Source: Eustoma russellianum
Lineage: Eukaryota > Streptophyta > Magnoliopsida > Gentianales > Gentianaceae
Reading direction: 5' to 3'
Assembly: GCA_036186865.1 (NCBI GenBank)
Contig: AP025042.1
Span: 36,409,133-36,473,132, forward strand
Length of the DNA stretch: 64,000 nt
Made by a program: the position numbers and the translations under genes. Under the pieces are notes generated by a model, which saw nothing but the letters and a program-made list of their open reading frames with translations, was not told the origin of the DNA and did not search any database. Position 1 is the first letter of the stretch. Each line of letters starts with the position of its first letter. Shown here one piece after another: positions 11,613 to 22,472 of the stretch.

Positions 11613-12600
11613 GATTCCTCTCAAACCCAAGAAATCAACTTGCTTTCTTTGAAGGAAAACGAATTGAGAGCGTAGTTGGGTAGATATTGAAAACAAAGTG
11701 CACATGTTCGTGGAAAGTGACGATGCACACAGGAAGGAAGTAAATAGCGGGTGAAGACAGGTGTATAATAGTCAATTCATAATGTTTAAAAAGTCCCTGT
11801 CTTGCACGCGCATAGCCTTTCACCGGAAAAATCAGATTTACTGCGCGTGCATCTCAAAGCCCCCTGTGTTACCGCCAGAAAGTCACCGTTGCGTTTTTAA
11901 CCCACAACACAGGAGAGGTTTTTGGATAATAACAAACAAGCGGTGAGGTTTTTGTAATTATTGAAAAACACAGGGGAGGTTTTTGTAATTTCCCCATTAC
12001 TTAAATAAAAAATTTGAGGTAACGGTTTTGGAAAAACCAAATGAAGATAGAATTTTTTTTTTTTGTTTATAAATTGACTTATATCGAGAAATATTGAAAA
12101 GGTTTAATACAGACAAATCGCATTCACTTGGTACCCCATGATTGTTAGTAGCACTTGATGTTGAGAAAGATCCATTTGGACTATGCGATGAAAACAAAGA
12201 GATTTTTGGTCCTGAAGTACCATATCTTAATCCAATTGGTGTACTCATGTATCTCGCAAATAATATTATATCAGATATCTCGTTTTCTATAATCTGCTCG
12301 TCAGGTACAGTTCCACCCCAACTAAACGACACTAGAATGAGGTCAAGCATATATTATGTTATTTGCAAGGGACAATTAAACTTGGTCTATTTTATTCGAA
12401 TAAATCAAATTCAGAAAGTGTTGGCTATGAGGTACATGATATTTATTCGATCCCCACAAGGAACTATCTTAGATACGGTATTTTTTCACATATGAAGACA
12501 CTGATATATCATGGCGATCAACAAAGCAAACTATGGTTGCCACCTCCTCAAATCATACTGAGATCATAGCAATCCATGAAACAAATCAAGAATGTATTTA

Positions 12601-14055
12601 GCTGAGATCATTGCCACATAATATTTGAGAATGTTGTGTTTTATTCATCCACAAAGATGTACCAACCAAATATACGAAGATATTGTAACATGTATAGCAC
12701 AGATAAAATGTGAATGCATCAAAGGCAACAGAACAAAGCATATATCACCATAATTTTTCTTCACACACGCTCTCCGGAAGAAGCGCGATATTAATGTACT
12801 CATTGCCTTCATTCAAATTTTGTCCCACATGGTTTTTTCTTGTAAGATTTTACAAGGCATATTATTTGTCCGATGGATATCCAAAGAGAATGTTATGAAT
12901 ATGTACTGAGCATATGCCAATTAGACATGTTGTATCCATTTAATATCTGTATATAATGTCTACAACGATCTACCATTTGAGTTGCCTGCTTGTCTGCTAC
13001 GTGCTGTAACTGCCTATTATAACTTCTTACACTTCTGCTTGTCAACTATCTGCTATAGATGCTTAACAAGCTGCTTGCCAGCTTTGCTTATAAAAAGCAA
13101 CTTGTCAGTTACCTGTGTAGCTGTTGACGAGCTACCTTTTGCAGCTGCTTGATAACCAGCTACGTATTATATATACTCACAAATATGCTTATCGATTATC
13201 TAATGTAGCTGCTTACAATATTGTTTGTCAACTACTTGTTATAGCAGCTTACAGAGCCACCTGATATAGCTGATGATGAGGGAGGAATAAAAGTATTTCA
13301 TAGCTAGAAATATAGATTATTGAGAATAATAAATCCATGTATTTGGACTTTTACCTTCAACTATTCCTGTCGAATAAATAATAACCAAATATTTAGGTTA
13401 AGGAGTTGAAGGTAATTCGATGAAGAGAAAATGGATTATGGGAGTGTGTGACTTGAACTATTAATTAGTCTATGTAGGTATATGCCTGCCACATTGTCAT
13501 TAGACCTTACAACCATATGTGTCTTTGTACCAACTCTCGCTTAAATTATATACAGGAATAGAGTGGTTACAGCACTGTTTGTCAACTACTTGTTGTAGCA
13601 GCTTACAGAGCCACCTGATATAGCCGATGACGAAGCTACTTATCAGCTACATGCTTCGTTACAAGCAACTCAACTCTTATAATTAGAGCTAGGTTTTTCA
13701 CTTCATTCTGTTCAAAATTTCAGAAGTTCTTTGTATCTATACTTCAATCATGAAATAAAGTTCTCTCATCTTCTACATTCTCTCTAAATAAAAGGATGGG
13801 CGTGGGGGGTGGGGGTGGGGGTGGCGGGAGAGAGAGTAACATTATTAGGGTTAACGACTAGTAATTAGCCAAAAAGGATGATTCCTTACATACCAGCAGG
13901 GTATAAACGGAAGAGTATTAATAATAAGATATTAAGAGAGGCTCATCTAAGAAATGGGAGAAAAAGGATAAACATATAAGATAATATTTCCCTCCTTTTA
14001 GCGTCAAGCATACTTGTATCTCATTCATCCACCATTATCTTACGACTCATTTCAA
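12601..14055. repeat. Probable LTR-derived region with a 70-bp direct repeat
   Basis: Segments 13208-13275 and 13565-13633 are near-identical (core TTTGTCAACTACTTGTT, CAGCTTACAGAGCCACCTGATATAG without its last base). Around them are many AGCTGCTTG/GCTACTT variants, then a TTCATTCTGTTC...TCTCATCTTCTACATTC stretch like an LTR end. Position downstream of the copia relic suggests its 3' LTR and a partial duplicate. Boundaries are not established. Confidence 0.35.
13798..13828 (+). other. G-quadruplex-type motif
   Basis: Runs of 3, 6, 5, 5 and 3 G separated by one to three bases satisfy the usual G-quadruplex pattern on the plus strand. Confidence 0.7.
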
Positions 14056-14291
14056 CTTCGACCTTGGAATATGATGGGATAAAGCAAAATAACTCACTAA
14101 ATTTGCTACGCTTCTTATATTGTAAAGTAACATTTAATCGACATAGCTTGACGCATCATTATGGGTCATCGGGAATCAGGAAACAATCTCTAGGTATTTC
14201 TAACACATGGGTATGGTTGTGTACATCCGACCCTCTCATACCCTGCCATAGGCGGGAGTCTCTAAAACAATGAGGTAATGTTGTTGTTGAC
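14056..14291 (+). mobile_element. Au-like SINE (family A, copy 1)
   Basis: Contains the shared core: GGAAACAATCTC, ACACATGGGTATGGTTG, GTACATCCGACCC, CATAGGCGGGAGTCTCT, then an ATGTTGTTGTTG tail. The head (CTTATATTGTAAAGTA, CGACATAGCTTGACGC) is specific to this family. About 236 bp. Confidence 0.7.
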
Positions 14292-15512
14292 GACTTTGAT
14301 TCCATAATACAATAACAAAAGGCATAAATATATAACAAAGAATAATAAATTGTCAATCCTAAAAAAATAAAATGAAAAGAAAAAACGAGGGGACAATAGA
14401 AGAGGCAAAACATGCAAATACGTCATACTGTCACCCTGATGCAAATGTTCTGTTAAGTAGACCATAAATTGGGTATTTTCCGGTTCAAGGAAGATGATTG
14501 TTCCAACATTACAAGCCTCTTGTCACATCAGATGATATGTCAGATGCATGATCTAGTTAACAGTATAAAAGACAAAATGCACATGAAATTTTAGACCAGC
14601 CAAGGTGACACAATAACAATGTGTGCAAAAGGGACATGTTTACATAAAATGAGTGTAGAGGAGACAGAGCACTCAGATTTCACTATAGTGGCGGTGCCTT
14701 GAACACTTCTTCCATTTTAGAGGGGGAGGGGGAGGGGGAGGGGGAGGGGGAATGAATCTTCCAAACACATTTAAAACATAAAACTGAATATTTCAGGAAC
14801 ACAAAAGTTATAAATACAAGAAAATATTTCCAAATAACAATCCAAATATAAGAATTGCCAGAAGTGAACATACAAAGGCAAAACTTGATGAAGTTATCTT
14901 TTCTTGCCCTTGGGAAAAACTGTATGCCAGTGAACAACGCCGCAGACTACATACCAGTCGGCAAACAGCAAAATAATATAGTCAGCTCTGTAGTGACTAA
15001 GGACTACAAGGAATGATAACACCTAAGACAATCTGCACTTTTGAGAAACTCATTTGAACGTGCTCTAATCACTTCATCTTTCCAGACCCTTCACCGATCT
15101 CCAGACACAAAAAGCTCCATATGCCATCGCTGGCTTGAGCTTGCACCTTGTTACTCCTTTATGCATAACTTGACTGCCCTTGGCTCCTCGTTGACAGACA
15201 TAGGGACCAAACCATATAACAAACTCCCTGAGATGCATTGACTTGAAACTGACCAGACCCCGATCCGACACAACACTCGCCATCTCCTTGTAAAATGGCT
15301 ACGCCTGCATGTTTGGCAAGGAGGTGAAAAGGTAAATTAGTTGAAAATTGTGAAGAAGCTCCACATTTCAAAAGGAAGGGCACTTCTCACGGGTATCTTG
15401 CAAGAAACCCCGAAAGCAGTAAGAAATCCTCTATTTTCTTGTGTGCCATTAAGGTCAGAAAAGCTGCAGGAGTAACGAGAAACAAACAAATTAGCAGCTT
15501 CGTGTACTTACG
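14292..15512. other. 3' flank/UTR of importin alpha
   Basis: No separate gene is seen. The minus-strand 3' UTR must extend into here. Immediately after the stop codon a GTAAGT donor-like sequence occurs (minus strand, ending near 15511) with possible acceptors near 15466 and 15399, so a 3'-UTR intron is conceivable. Confidence 0.4.
14722..14750 (+). other. (GGGGGA)n G-quadruplex tract downstream of importin alpha
   Basis: Five runs of five G separated by single A, uninterrupted. It lies about 0.76 kb past the importin-alpha stop codon. On the transcript strand of that gene it is C-rich. Confidence 0.85.
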
Positions 15513-18500
15513 TCAACCAAATTTAAATCCACCAGATGGCAGTTGCATGTCATTCCCACCGAAGTTAAACCCAGGCTGGCCACCTTCACCAGGTGGCAAT
15601 GTTTCATCCTCATCCTCCAGCCAGTATGTTTCAAGTATTTTAACTGCTTTTTCATAAATTTCATTGTTGTCATGACTTTGTAAATTTTCGATCTTCTCCA
15701 AGCCCTCAGCTTCATCGATCAACTGAGCATAGTAGTTAATCTCCCCACTATGACCAAGATTCTTTTCTGCCTCCCCGACCTTCAACATATTCTCTAATCC
15801 TTCTAAACAAACAGTAACAATCCTAGGATCTGGACAAACAAGAAGGTCGCATAAGGGCTTTATGCAACCCTGAGAAACTAGGTACCTACCAACCAAACAA
15901 AAGAAGTCATGAGCTACATTTTCCCAGAATATGATACAGCAGGCAGTAGAGATCAATAAAACAATTCATCTGCAAAAGAAGAAAGAAATATACTTGATTT
16001 GGTCGTGTGAACCACCAGAGGTAGCATTGGAAATAGCCCATGCAGCCTCCTTCTTTATGTCAAACTCAGCAGTTTGAAGAAGATTAACTAGAGGAGCAAC
16101 CAACTGAGCTTCAATTACAGCCTGGCATTTCATAGAACAGAATTAAGTAAAGCAGAAATAAGCTGGAAGCAATAGGTGAAGGATATACTCAAGTCTGGCT
16201 GGTCAACGATACATTAGACGACTCAACTGTCCAGAAAACCAAAACCTAGGCGACTCCACCCGACAAAAAAGGGGTGGGGGGAATTACTGTAGCTGCAGCC
16301 ATGGAAAGTAACACCAACAGAATACTGTTGGAAATTTTGCTATTATAATCAAGTTTCAAAAATGAGGTAAGCAGTTTCTAACTGAAAAAGTGGATTAGTC
16401 AGGCATCTTCTAATAGCAATTTTAAGTAGAACCAGGAACACATAAGTGTAATACACTAATAACCTCACATATCCACAAACTTCAATGCGTACCTGAATCT
16501 GATCCTTATTACCAGCAGTAATATTGGAAATGGTCCAGCAAGCTTCTTTCTTGATACTCTTTTTATGGTTGTGCGTCAACAGGTTCAGCAAGCAAGGAAG
16601 TGCCCCATGGTTAATTATACACTGGAACGCAAGAAAAATTTTGTCAGCACTCCATCCAAATCACCACACACATGCACCGTTCTTTTCTTGGCCAAGAGGA
16701 AGCAGGTAAATGATGCTTGAATGACAAACATATTAAGAAAATCTTTCCACTTCAATTTCAGAGAAATTATTTAAACCGTGTATTGAAAACACCCCTGAAA
16801 ATCATCAGTTGCATTAGAATAAATAGGTTCCCTTCAACATTTACCATGTCAAATGACAGGGTCAAACTGGAAGGACAACTTTTACATAAGATATAGCCAT
16901 AATTAAGCACGACGAATTGGAAAAGAAAAAATCCAAGCTGCGTAATCATGCAGAGATACTTATAATGAAAATTTGTACCTGAGTCTGGGTGTCATCCCCT
17001 GTCACGATATTACCAACAGTACGGAGTGCAGGGATCAACACAGAAGGAGAAGGGTGCCTGAAAAACAGAGATATCATATTCAATTGACGAGCAAGATTAG
17101 GAGAAGAAAACAAAAGCACTTTAATGAGAACGAAACGCACAGAAGTAGTTCAACAAGTCGGGGACAGACACCAGCTTCAATCACAGCTTCAATTTTGTCA
17201 TTTGTGCCATCAGACAGGTAAGACAGGGCCCAGCATGCATCTGTTAGGACTTCCTCATCATTGGAATGCACAAGACGCTGGAGTGCAGGGAGTGCTGGCC
17301 TCACCTAAAAAAGCAATGATAAAAGAATTAAATATACTTCTTATAAAGAAGAGCCCAAATACTTCACAACGCAAACAACCTGCTCAAAAGGAGGCTGCGG
17401 TTTTCCTCTGCAGAAGTTTGACAGCGTCCATGTAGCATTTCTCAGCATTGAAAGTTTTGCATGCTCATTCAACTGCGCAAGCAAAGGAATTAAAGCCCCA
17501 TGGCCTAGGACAAGGTCACGACACCTGGGAGAATCACCAGCAACATTTCCCAGTGCCCACACAGCCTACAAAATCCATAAGACATTGAATCAGCCAAATG
17601 TCAATTTCATTAGTTAAAAATTAAAGCTAATTTATTGTTTTGTGCAGGAAGAATGTTGCTACAATTAAGCTTATTACCTGCTCACGAACATCATCACTCG
17701 GAGAACCAAGCAGCTTAACAAAAATAGGCACAGCGCCATGATCAATCACCACCTTAGTATTTTCAGAAGTTCCGGAAGCAATGTTTGTGAGAGCCCAAGC
17801 AGCTTCAAACTACCCAAAATTCAATTTAAGTAAAAAAGATGTCTGAAATGCATAAACCGGCATGTCACAGGAAAAAAAAAGGTACAAGATTAAACCTGAA
17901 GCTGTGGGAAATCCTCCCTCATAAGGAACTCAACAAACCGAGGAACCACTCCAGATTGTATGACTTCCTCGATCGGAGGGCTTCGCTCTGACAACAAAAT
18001 CAGAAGAGATAATAGGAGATTAAATAAGTAAAATTGATACAAAAAAGCAATACAAGGTTACGAATGTACCTATTGAGAGTAATTTGCGGAACTGCGTAGT
18101 AGCCTCCAGCTGCAAATTGCTATCATTTGACAGCACCCCGCCAACCATGGAAGGAAGGCTCTCTAACTGTAATCATGAAGAAAAGCACAAGGTTAATTAA
18201 AAAGAGTAACGCCTAAAAACTGCAAAACTTGTAGAGAACCTGAAACCGTAGATGGATCCACTATAAGTATCCAATTCAGACTGTCAACGTCCAACATCCA
18301 GATCAAATAAATTCAAATCCCACCTCCCATCAACCAATCTATCATCAGATCTTTCTTTCTCTAAGCAATCTTATTACCACACATTTTGGTTCAGCACAAA
18401 ACCTTAAAAGGCAAATGTTTCCATCTAATTTTAAGCACATTTGAGCACACAAAGCATAAATCCAACAATTTCAGCAGTAAACTAGAAAAAAAGATATGCA

Positions 18501-18717
18501 AAAAAAGTACCCTTTTCTCGACGTTGTTAGCAGGAGCAGGAAAAGGTTGAGACATCTGGAGCCCTTCACGACGCTTCTTGAGAAGATTCTCCTCCCTCTT
18601 GCTCTTGCGGATCTCGACCATTTGATCCTCCCTTCTACGCCTCCCCTCCTCCGCATCGACCGCCACCTTGTAGCGGTTGCGACGCACCTCCGTTCTCTCA
18701 CTTGGCCTCAACGACAT
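15513..18717 (-). CDS. IMPA: Importin subunit alpha (nuclear import receptor)
   Basis: Ten exons, read 18717-18511, 18166-18070, 17987-17896, 17809-17678, 17565-17380, 17304-17141, 17057-16979, 16621-16493, 16121-15994, 15885-15513, join in frame to 528 aa, the normal plant length. The N-terminal importin-beta-binding domain (about residues 1-70) is very basic, with RRNRYKVAVDAEEGRRRRED and the auto-inhibitory KKRR cluster. Armadillo repeats follow with the W..N ladder that binds nuclear localisation signals: WALTNIASG, WALGNVAGD, WTLSNFCRG, WALSYLSDG, WTISNITAG, WAISNATSG. The acidic C-terminal region ends YWLEDEDETLPPG...GGFKFG, the export-receptor (CAS)-binding side. It carries cargo with importin beta through the nuclear pore. 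All W and N pocket residues I can place are kept. Closest in layout to Arabidopsis IMPA1/2/4; paralogue not assigned. Confidence 0.97.
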
Positions 18718-19129
18718 CTTTCCTCTTCAGAATTAACTCTTCCCTTCGCCGCTTAATCAATCAAAATCTAAAAATACAAAATAAATAACCGAGTTCAACA
18801 AATGAAATGAAGGAAAATCAAGCAAATCTAAAAGAAGTATCTGAGGCTTCGAATTGGGTGACCAAAATCAGAGTAGGTTTCTGGATACTGAAATTAAAAG
18901 CGAATTTTGAAAGGAGGTGAATGTGCGCGTACCTACTAGTGCGAAGAGGAGAGAGAAAAGTGAGGGGGAAAAGAAAGGGAAAGGGAGTGTCTTCAGTGGA
19001 ATGATCGTGGGTGGGTAACTGGACTACTCTTTTATACGAATCAGGAATGGGCTTTGCTGTGGTACTAACTGCCATGAAACCCATGGAGTATGAAGACCTG
19101 GACACCTAATTGGGCTTTAAATTGTGTGC
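18718..19129 (-). promoter_or_regulatory. Leader and promoter region of importin alpha
   Basis: A leader directly precedes the ATG at 18717. A second upstream leader exon and intron are likely in this class of gene but cannot be placed with certainty. Confidence 0.3.
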
Positions 19130-19470
19130 ATATCATTTCAAAAAAAAAAAATGTGTGTATGTATATATAGAGTATATGTATATATGTTGGTGGATAGGCA
19201 CTCAAGGTTTTCTACATGTAAATTTTTAATGTATATGTATATATGTGTGAGTATATATATACGTTTCTGTGTGTATGTGTTTATATATGTATGTATATGA
19301 TTTAAACCCTATATTTGTGAAAGATTGATGGAACAAAAACGCTCTAAAAGTTACTCATGTGTGTCTATCAGTATATATGTATATATAAGTATACATATAT
19401 ATATATACACATATACATGCACATACTTATATATATATATGTGTGTGCGCGCGCGCGCGTGTGTGAGATT
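19130..19470. repeat. Compound (TATG/TA/TGCG) microsatellite tract
   Basis: Alternating TATATATG, GTGTGTAT and a CGCGCGCG run create purine-pyrimidine alternation over about 340 bp. The open frames here are artefacts of the repeat. Confidence 0.85.
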
Positions 19471-19829
19471 AAACCCTTTTATCTTAGTCTCCGGTCAAAT
19501 AACAACTTTTACGTTTATTTTCAAAAAGGACCAGTGGACATTCACATGGTCGCACTCTATATCAAAGAAAATTTTGAAAATTCGTCGTATGTGTAGTCAC
19601 ATATGTGGTTGTCCGAATAACTAGGTCCATTCATATGTAATAAAGTTGGTCAGAGATCGAGATGTAGGTTTGGTACCGGTGTATACTTTTGAGACGTCTA
19701 TTGTGTTTGTATTATGTATATGTCATTTTTTATTTAGACATAATGGTGGACATTTTTGAATTATATATTTTATCTTATTTTATTCCAGTTGTATGTTTGT
19801 TTACTTTTCTTGTCAGAAATCACGTATAA

Positions 19830-20640
19830 CCATTACGGTTTTGCTTCATTATGGTTTTGTCAATATCTCAAAGGGTCCATTATTGTTTTGTCAAAACCGT
19901 GCAAAAAAAATTCCATCACTATGAAGTCAAATGAAAGCTAACCAATTTCTTACACACTTCTATTGTAATCTATTAATTCAATTCTTTAGTGATTCAGATA
20001 GTAGTAGGCAGGCTTGTACAATGCCTTATGCTCCCAGCTACTTCAACAATGTCAGCATAATATGCTTGTTAATCTATGGAAACAGTATCAAAAGAAAAGC
20101 TCACGTATATCTCCAAAGATGGAATATTTGGTCGGCGTATCGGAATATCCACAGCTGATACAGTCTTCATCATCTGAAATACGATAAGCGTTGAAGGTAT
20201 TCTAGACGCATCTGCAGAAATTTAGAAATGGCACACCAGATCAATTGTTCTCACATCTACATCTAATATGAGTCTTGTTTTAACTCGTTCAACAAACTTT
20301 GTGTATGATATACTACGCAGAACTCTCATCAATATGGTTGGATTGCTATCATATCTAACTCCATTACGTAAGTGTACCACTTTACTTCCGAAATACTAAA
20401 GATATTTGATTATTTAAATATGTCATTTATCTACAAAAATAGGCACAAAATTGTTCTGTTGCCGAGAAATGAGATGTTTTTATAGAAAATAACCATGGTC
20501 ACAAAACAGTTGTGTCAAAACCTTTTGTGTCCCATAGTTTTCAAAAAATCGTTTTGCATTCCAAGGTTTTGACATAATCGTGATACGCCCACGGTCCATA
20601 TGGCTCCAAAACGGTTTTATGAGAATCGTTTAACGCTCTC
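19830..20640. mobile_element. Possible small relative of the MULE at 32221-42824
   Basis: Both ends contain inverted short blocks of the type TTTTGTCAAAACCGTG (near 19890) and CAAAACAGTTGTGTCAAAAC (near 20505), as in the terminal repeats of the large MULE. No clear ends or target duplication were found. Confidence 0.3.
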
Positions 20641-20815
20641 CCCACAGTATAAAGAATTCCAGGTTTAAGTACATCCTGTAACATGTGTAGCAACCCCTGG
20701 GTAATGGGCAGTAAGAATGTTTAAATATCCATTTTATAGGTATTCCTCCGATTTTCCTCGTGGCGAGGAAGCAAATAACATGTTTTATGTAGTTTAGAAG
20801 AAAAAAAATACAGAG

Positions 20816-21043
20816 CAACAACATTATCTTATTGTTTTAGAGGCTTCCGTCTATGGCAAGGTATGGGAGGATCGGATGTACGCAACCATACTTATATGTT
20901 AGAAACATACAGAGGTTGTTTTTCGATGACCCATGATGAAAAATGCGTCAAGCTGTGTCAATCAACTACTACTTCACAATATAAAAAGCGCAGCTAATTT
21001 AGTGAGTCATTTTTCTTTATTCCATTATATTTCAAAGTCAACG
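20816..21043 (-). mobile_element. Au-like SINE (family A, copy 2)
   Basis: Full-length reverse copy starting CAACAACATTATC and containing GGATGTACGCAACCATAC and GAGGTTGTTTTTCGATGACC. Confidence 0.7.
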
Positions 21044-21661
21044 AAAATCAAAAAAAAATTAGAGGAAAAAAATGACTTACTAAATTGACTCCATTGAAAA
21101 TGGAAAATTTATAGAAAAAGAATGCTATATGTATATCTTGGTTCTTCGTTTTTAGTTTTTATTGAAGCACTATAAAGTAAGAATGAAGAAAGGTATCCAT
21201 TGAAGCTGATCAAAAGTGATGTTAACGAGTAGACCGAGCTGAATTATAGATTTTTGAGTTTGGTTTGAGTAGGTTAACGAGACAACTCGGTTTGACTCAT
21301 TTATTATGGCTCATTCAAACATGTAACATATCTATATCTTTTTTATATAATTAATCACTAACTTGTTGTTTGACATACAAATTCTTATATATCATTATTC
21401 CATTTTATGTCACCAGTTATTTTTTACTCATCTTACATACATTGCTATCAATGGAACTTATTCAAGTCTAATATATAAAACTTTCCCCCACTAGCAAATA
21501 TTATTTTGACATGGGAAGCATAGCATCCATTTTACATACGTTTCAGATCCAAGCATCCACGTGGGCTAACAAATCTTTGAGTTTGATTCATTTAATTTAC
21601 GATCGATTTGAGTCCGATCTCAAACATAATAACGGAAACGAATCGAAATACGTGTGTGTGC

Positions 21662-21664
<3 letters not shown>

Positions 21665-21705
<41 letters not shown>
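21665..21705. repeat. (TA)n microsatellite
   Basis: About 20 TA units. Confidence 0.95.
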
Positions 21706-21707
<2 letters not shown>

Positions 21708-21901
21708 CTTTTGAGTAAAGTGAATAGATTATTTATAGCCCGAAGGTTTTTGATGCTAAAAGAGTTCTCAACTAAGGCAATATAGCAATCTAGAAGACCG
21801 AGACATGCAAAGGTTGCACTAAAGATAAGGTAACGTTTCAATAAATGTATGGTCTTGTTGAAATTAAAGTATCTGGACTTGAATGATTAGATGTTGGCTT
21901 G

Positions 21902-22088
21902 CGGGTGAGATCTTAGGAGGCTAAAAGTGAGGTAGAATATGAGGCCTCCAATCATACGTCGCCACGTGTACAAAAGCAGTTTTTTTTTAAAAAAAAAATT
22001 CAGTACCCCCTTGCTTTTGTACACGTGGCGACGTATGATTGGAGGCCTCATATTCTAACTCAATTTTAGCCTCCTAAAATCTCATCCG
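21902..22088. mobile_element. Hairpin MITE, Mutator type, with paired G-box motifs
   Basis: Arms of about 80 bp are nearly perfect inverse copies around an A/T-rich loop. The block ATGAGGCCTCCAATCATACG then TCGCCACGTGTACAAAAGC is identical in both arms. Ends CGGGTGAGAT / CGGATGAGAT; flanking 9-bp GTTGGCTTG / GTTAGCTTG (21893-21901; 22089-22097). Each arm carries CCACGTGT (G-box). A transcript would fold into a long hairpin. Confidence 0.88.
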
Positions 22089-22247
22089 GTTAGCTTGAAC
22101 ATATTGATGGAAAAAAAAGTTTATCATCATAATCATCACATCATCATCTTATTCTTGCATCCTATGAACCTTCCGAAGAATTTTTGTCTGATTATCCATG
22201 TACTAATAAGTGACAAGTAAAAAAAAAGTGAAATACAAGATATTATA

Positions 22248-22400
22248 CAACAACACATACTCAGTATATCCCAACGACAGCAAAAGTCATTGTTAATATT
22301 TAGAAAGGATGAAAGTCAAGCAAACAATATAAACACATACTCAATATATGTCAACAACATCAAAAGTCATCGTTAGAGTTTCCAGTTACAAGTAGTACCT
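22248..22400 (-). repeat. Family C repeat fragments (tandem, reverse)
   Basis: Two partial copies of ACATACTCAGTATATCCCAACGAC-type sequence (first 20 bases shared) next to each other; in the 3' flank of the DUF1218 gene. Confidence 0.5.
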
Positions 22401-22472
22401 TTGCAGTCAATAAAATTCTAACATTGTTATAAACAAAGCTATCCAGAGCATTTTCATAAGCAAAAAAAAAAT

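Larger units (their letters stand above)
10685..11995. mobile_element. Pack-MULE: Mutator-like element with captured host gene pieces
   Basis: About 135-bp near-identical terminal inverted repeats (10685-10825; 11860-11995) share CAATAATTACAAAAACCTC and GCAACGGTGACTTTCTGG. Flanking duplication ATTACTTAAA (10675-10684; 11996-12005), 10 bp, fits Mutator transposition. No transposase is present. The interior carries two PPR-gene fragments on the plus strand and an intact 76-codon frame with leader on the minus strand. The target was an already decayed copia pol gene. Confidence 0.9.
9540..12600 (+). pseudogene. Old Ty1/copia pol relic, split by a Pack-MULE
   Basis: Left part (to 10684) and right part (from 12006) together follow the order of copia polymerase. 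Recognisable pieces are LNSLARRDVFGPVV (linker before reverse transcriptase), KLDMHLM near 10340, then beyond the inserted element LDVEKDPF, GPEVPYLNPIGVLMYLANN and YSNKSNSESVG (reverse transcriptase end to RNase H). Stops and frameshifts are abundant, so it is non-coding. It belongs to a different lineage from the young element at 32700-38839. Confidence 0.8.

Noticed and set aside
19325..19624. Two overlapping frames of about 80-99 codons
   Set aside because: Tyr/Ile/Arg repeats come from TATATG and GCGCGC simple repeats.
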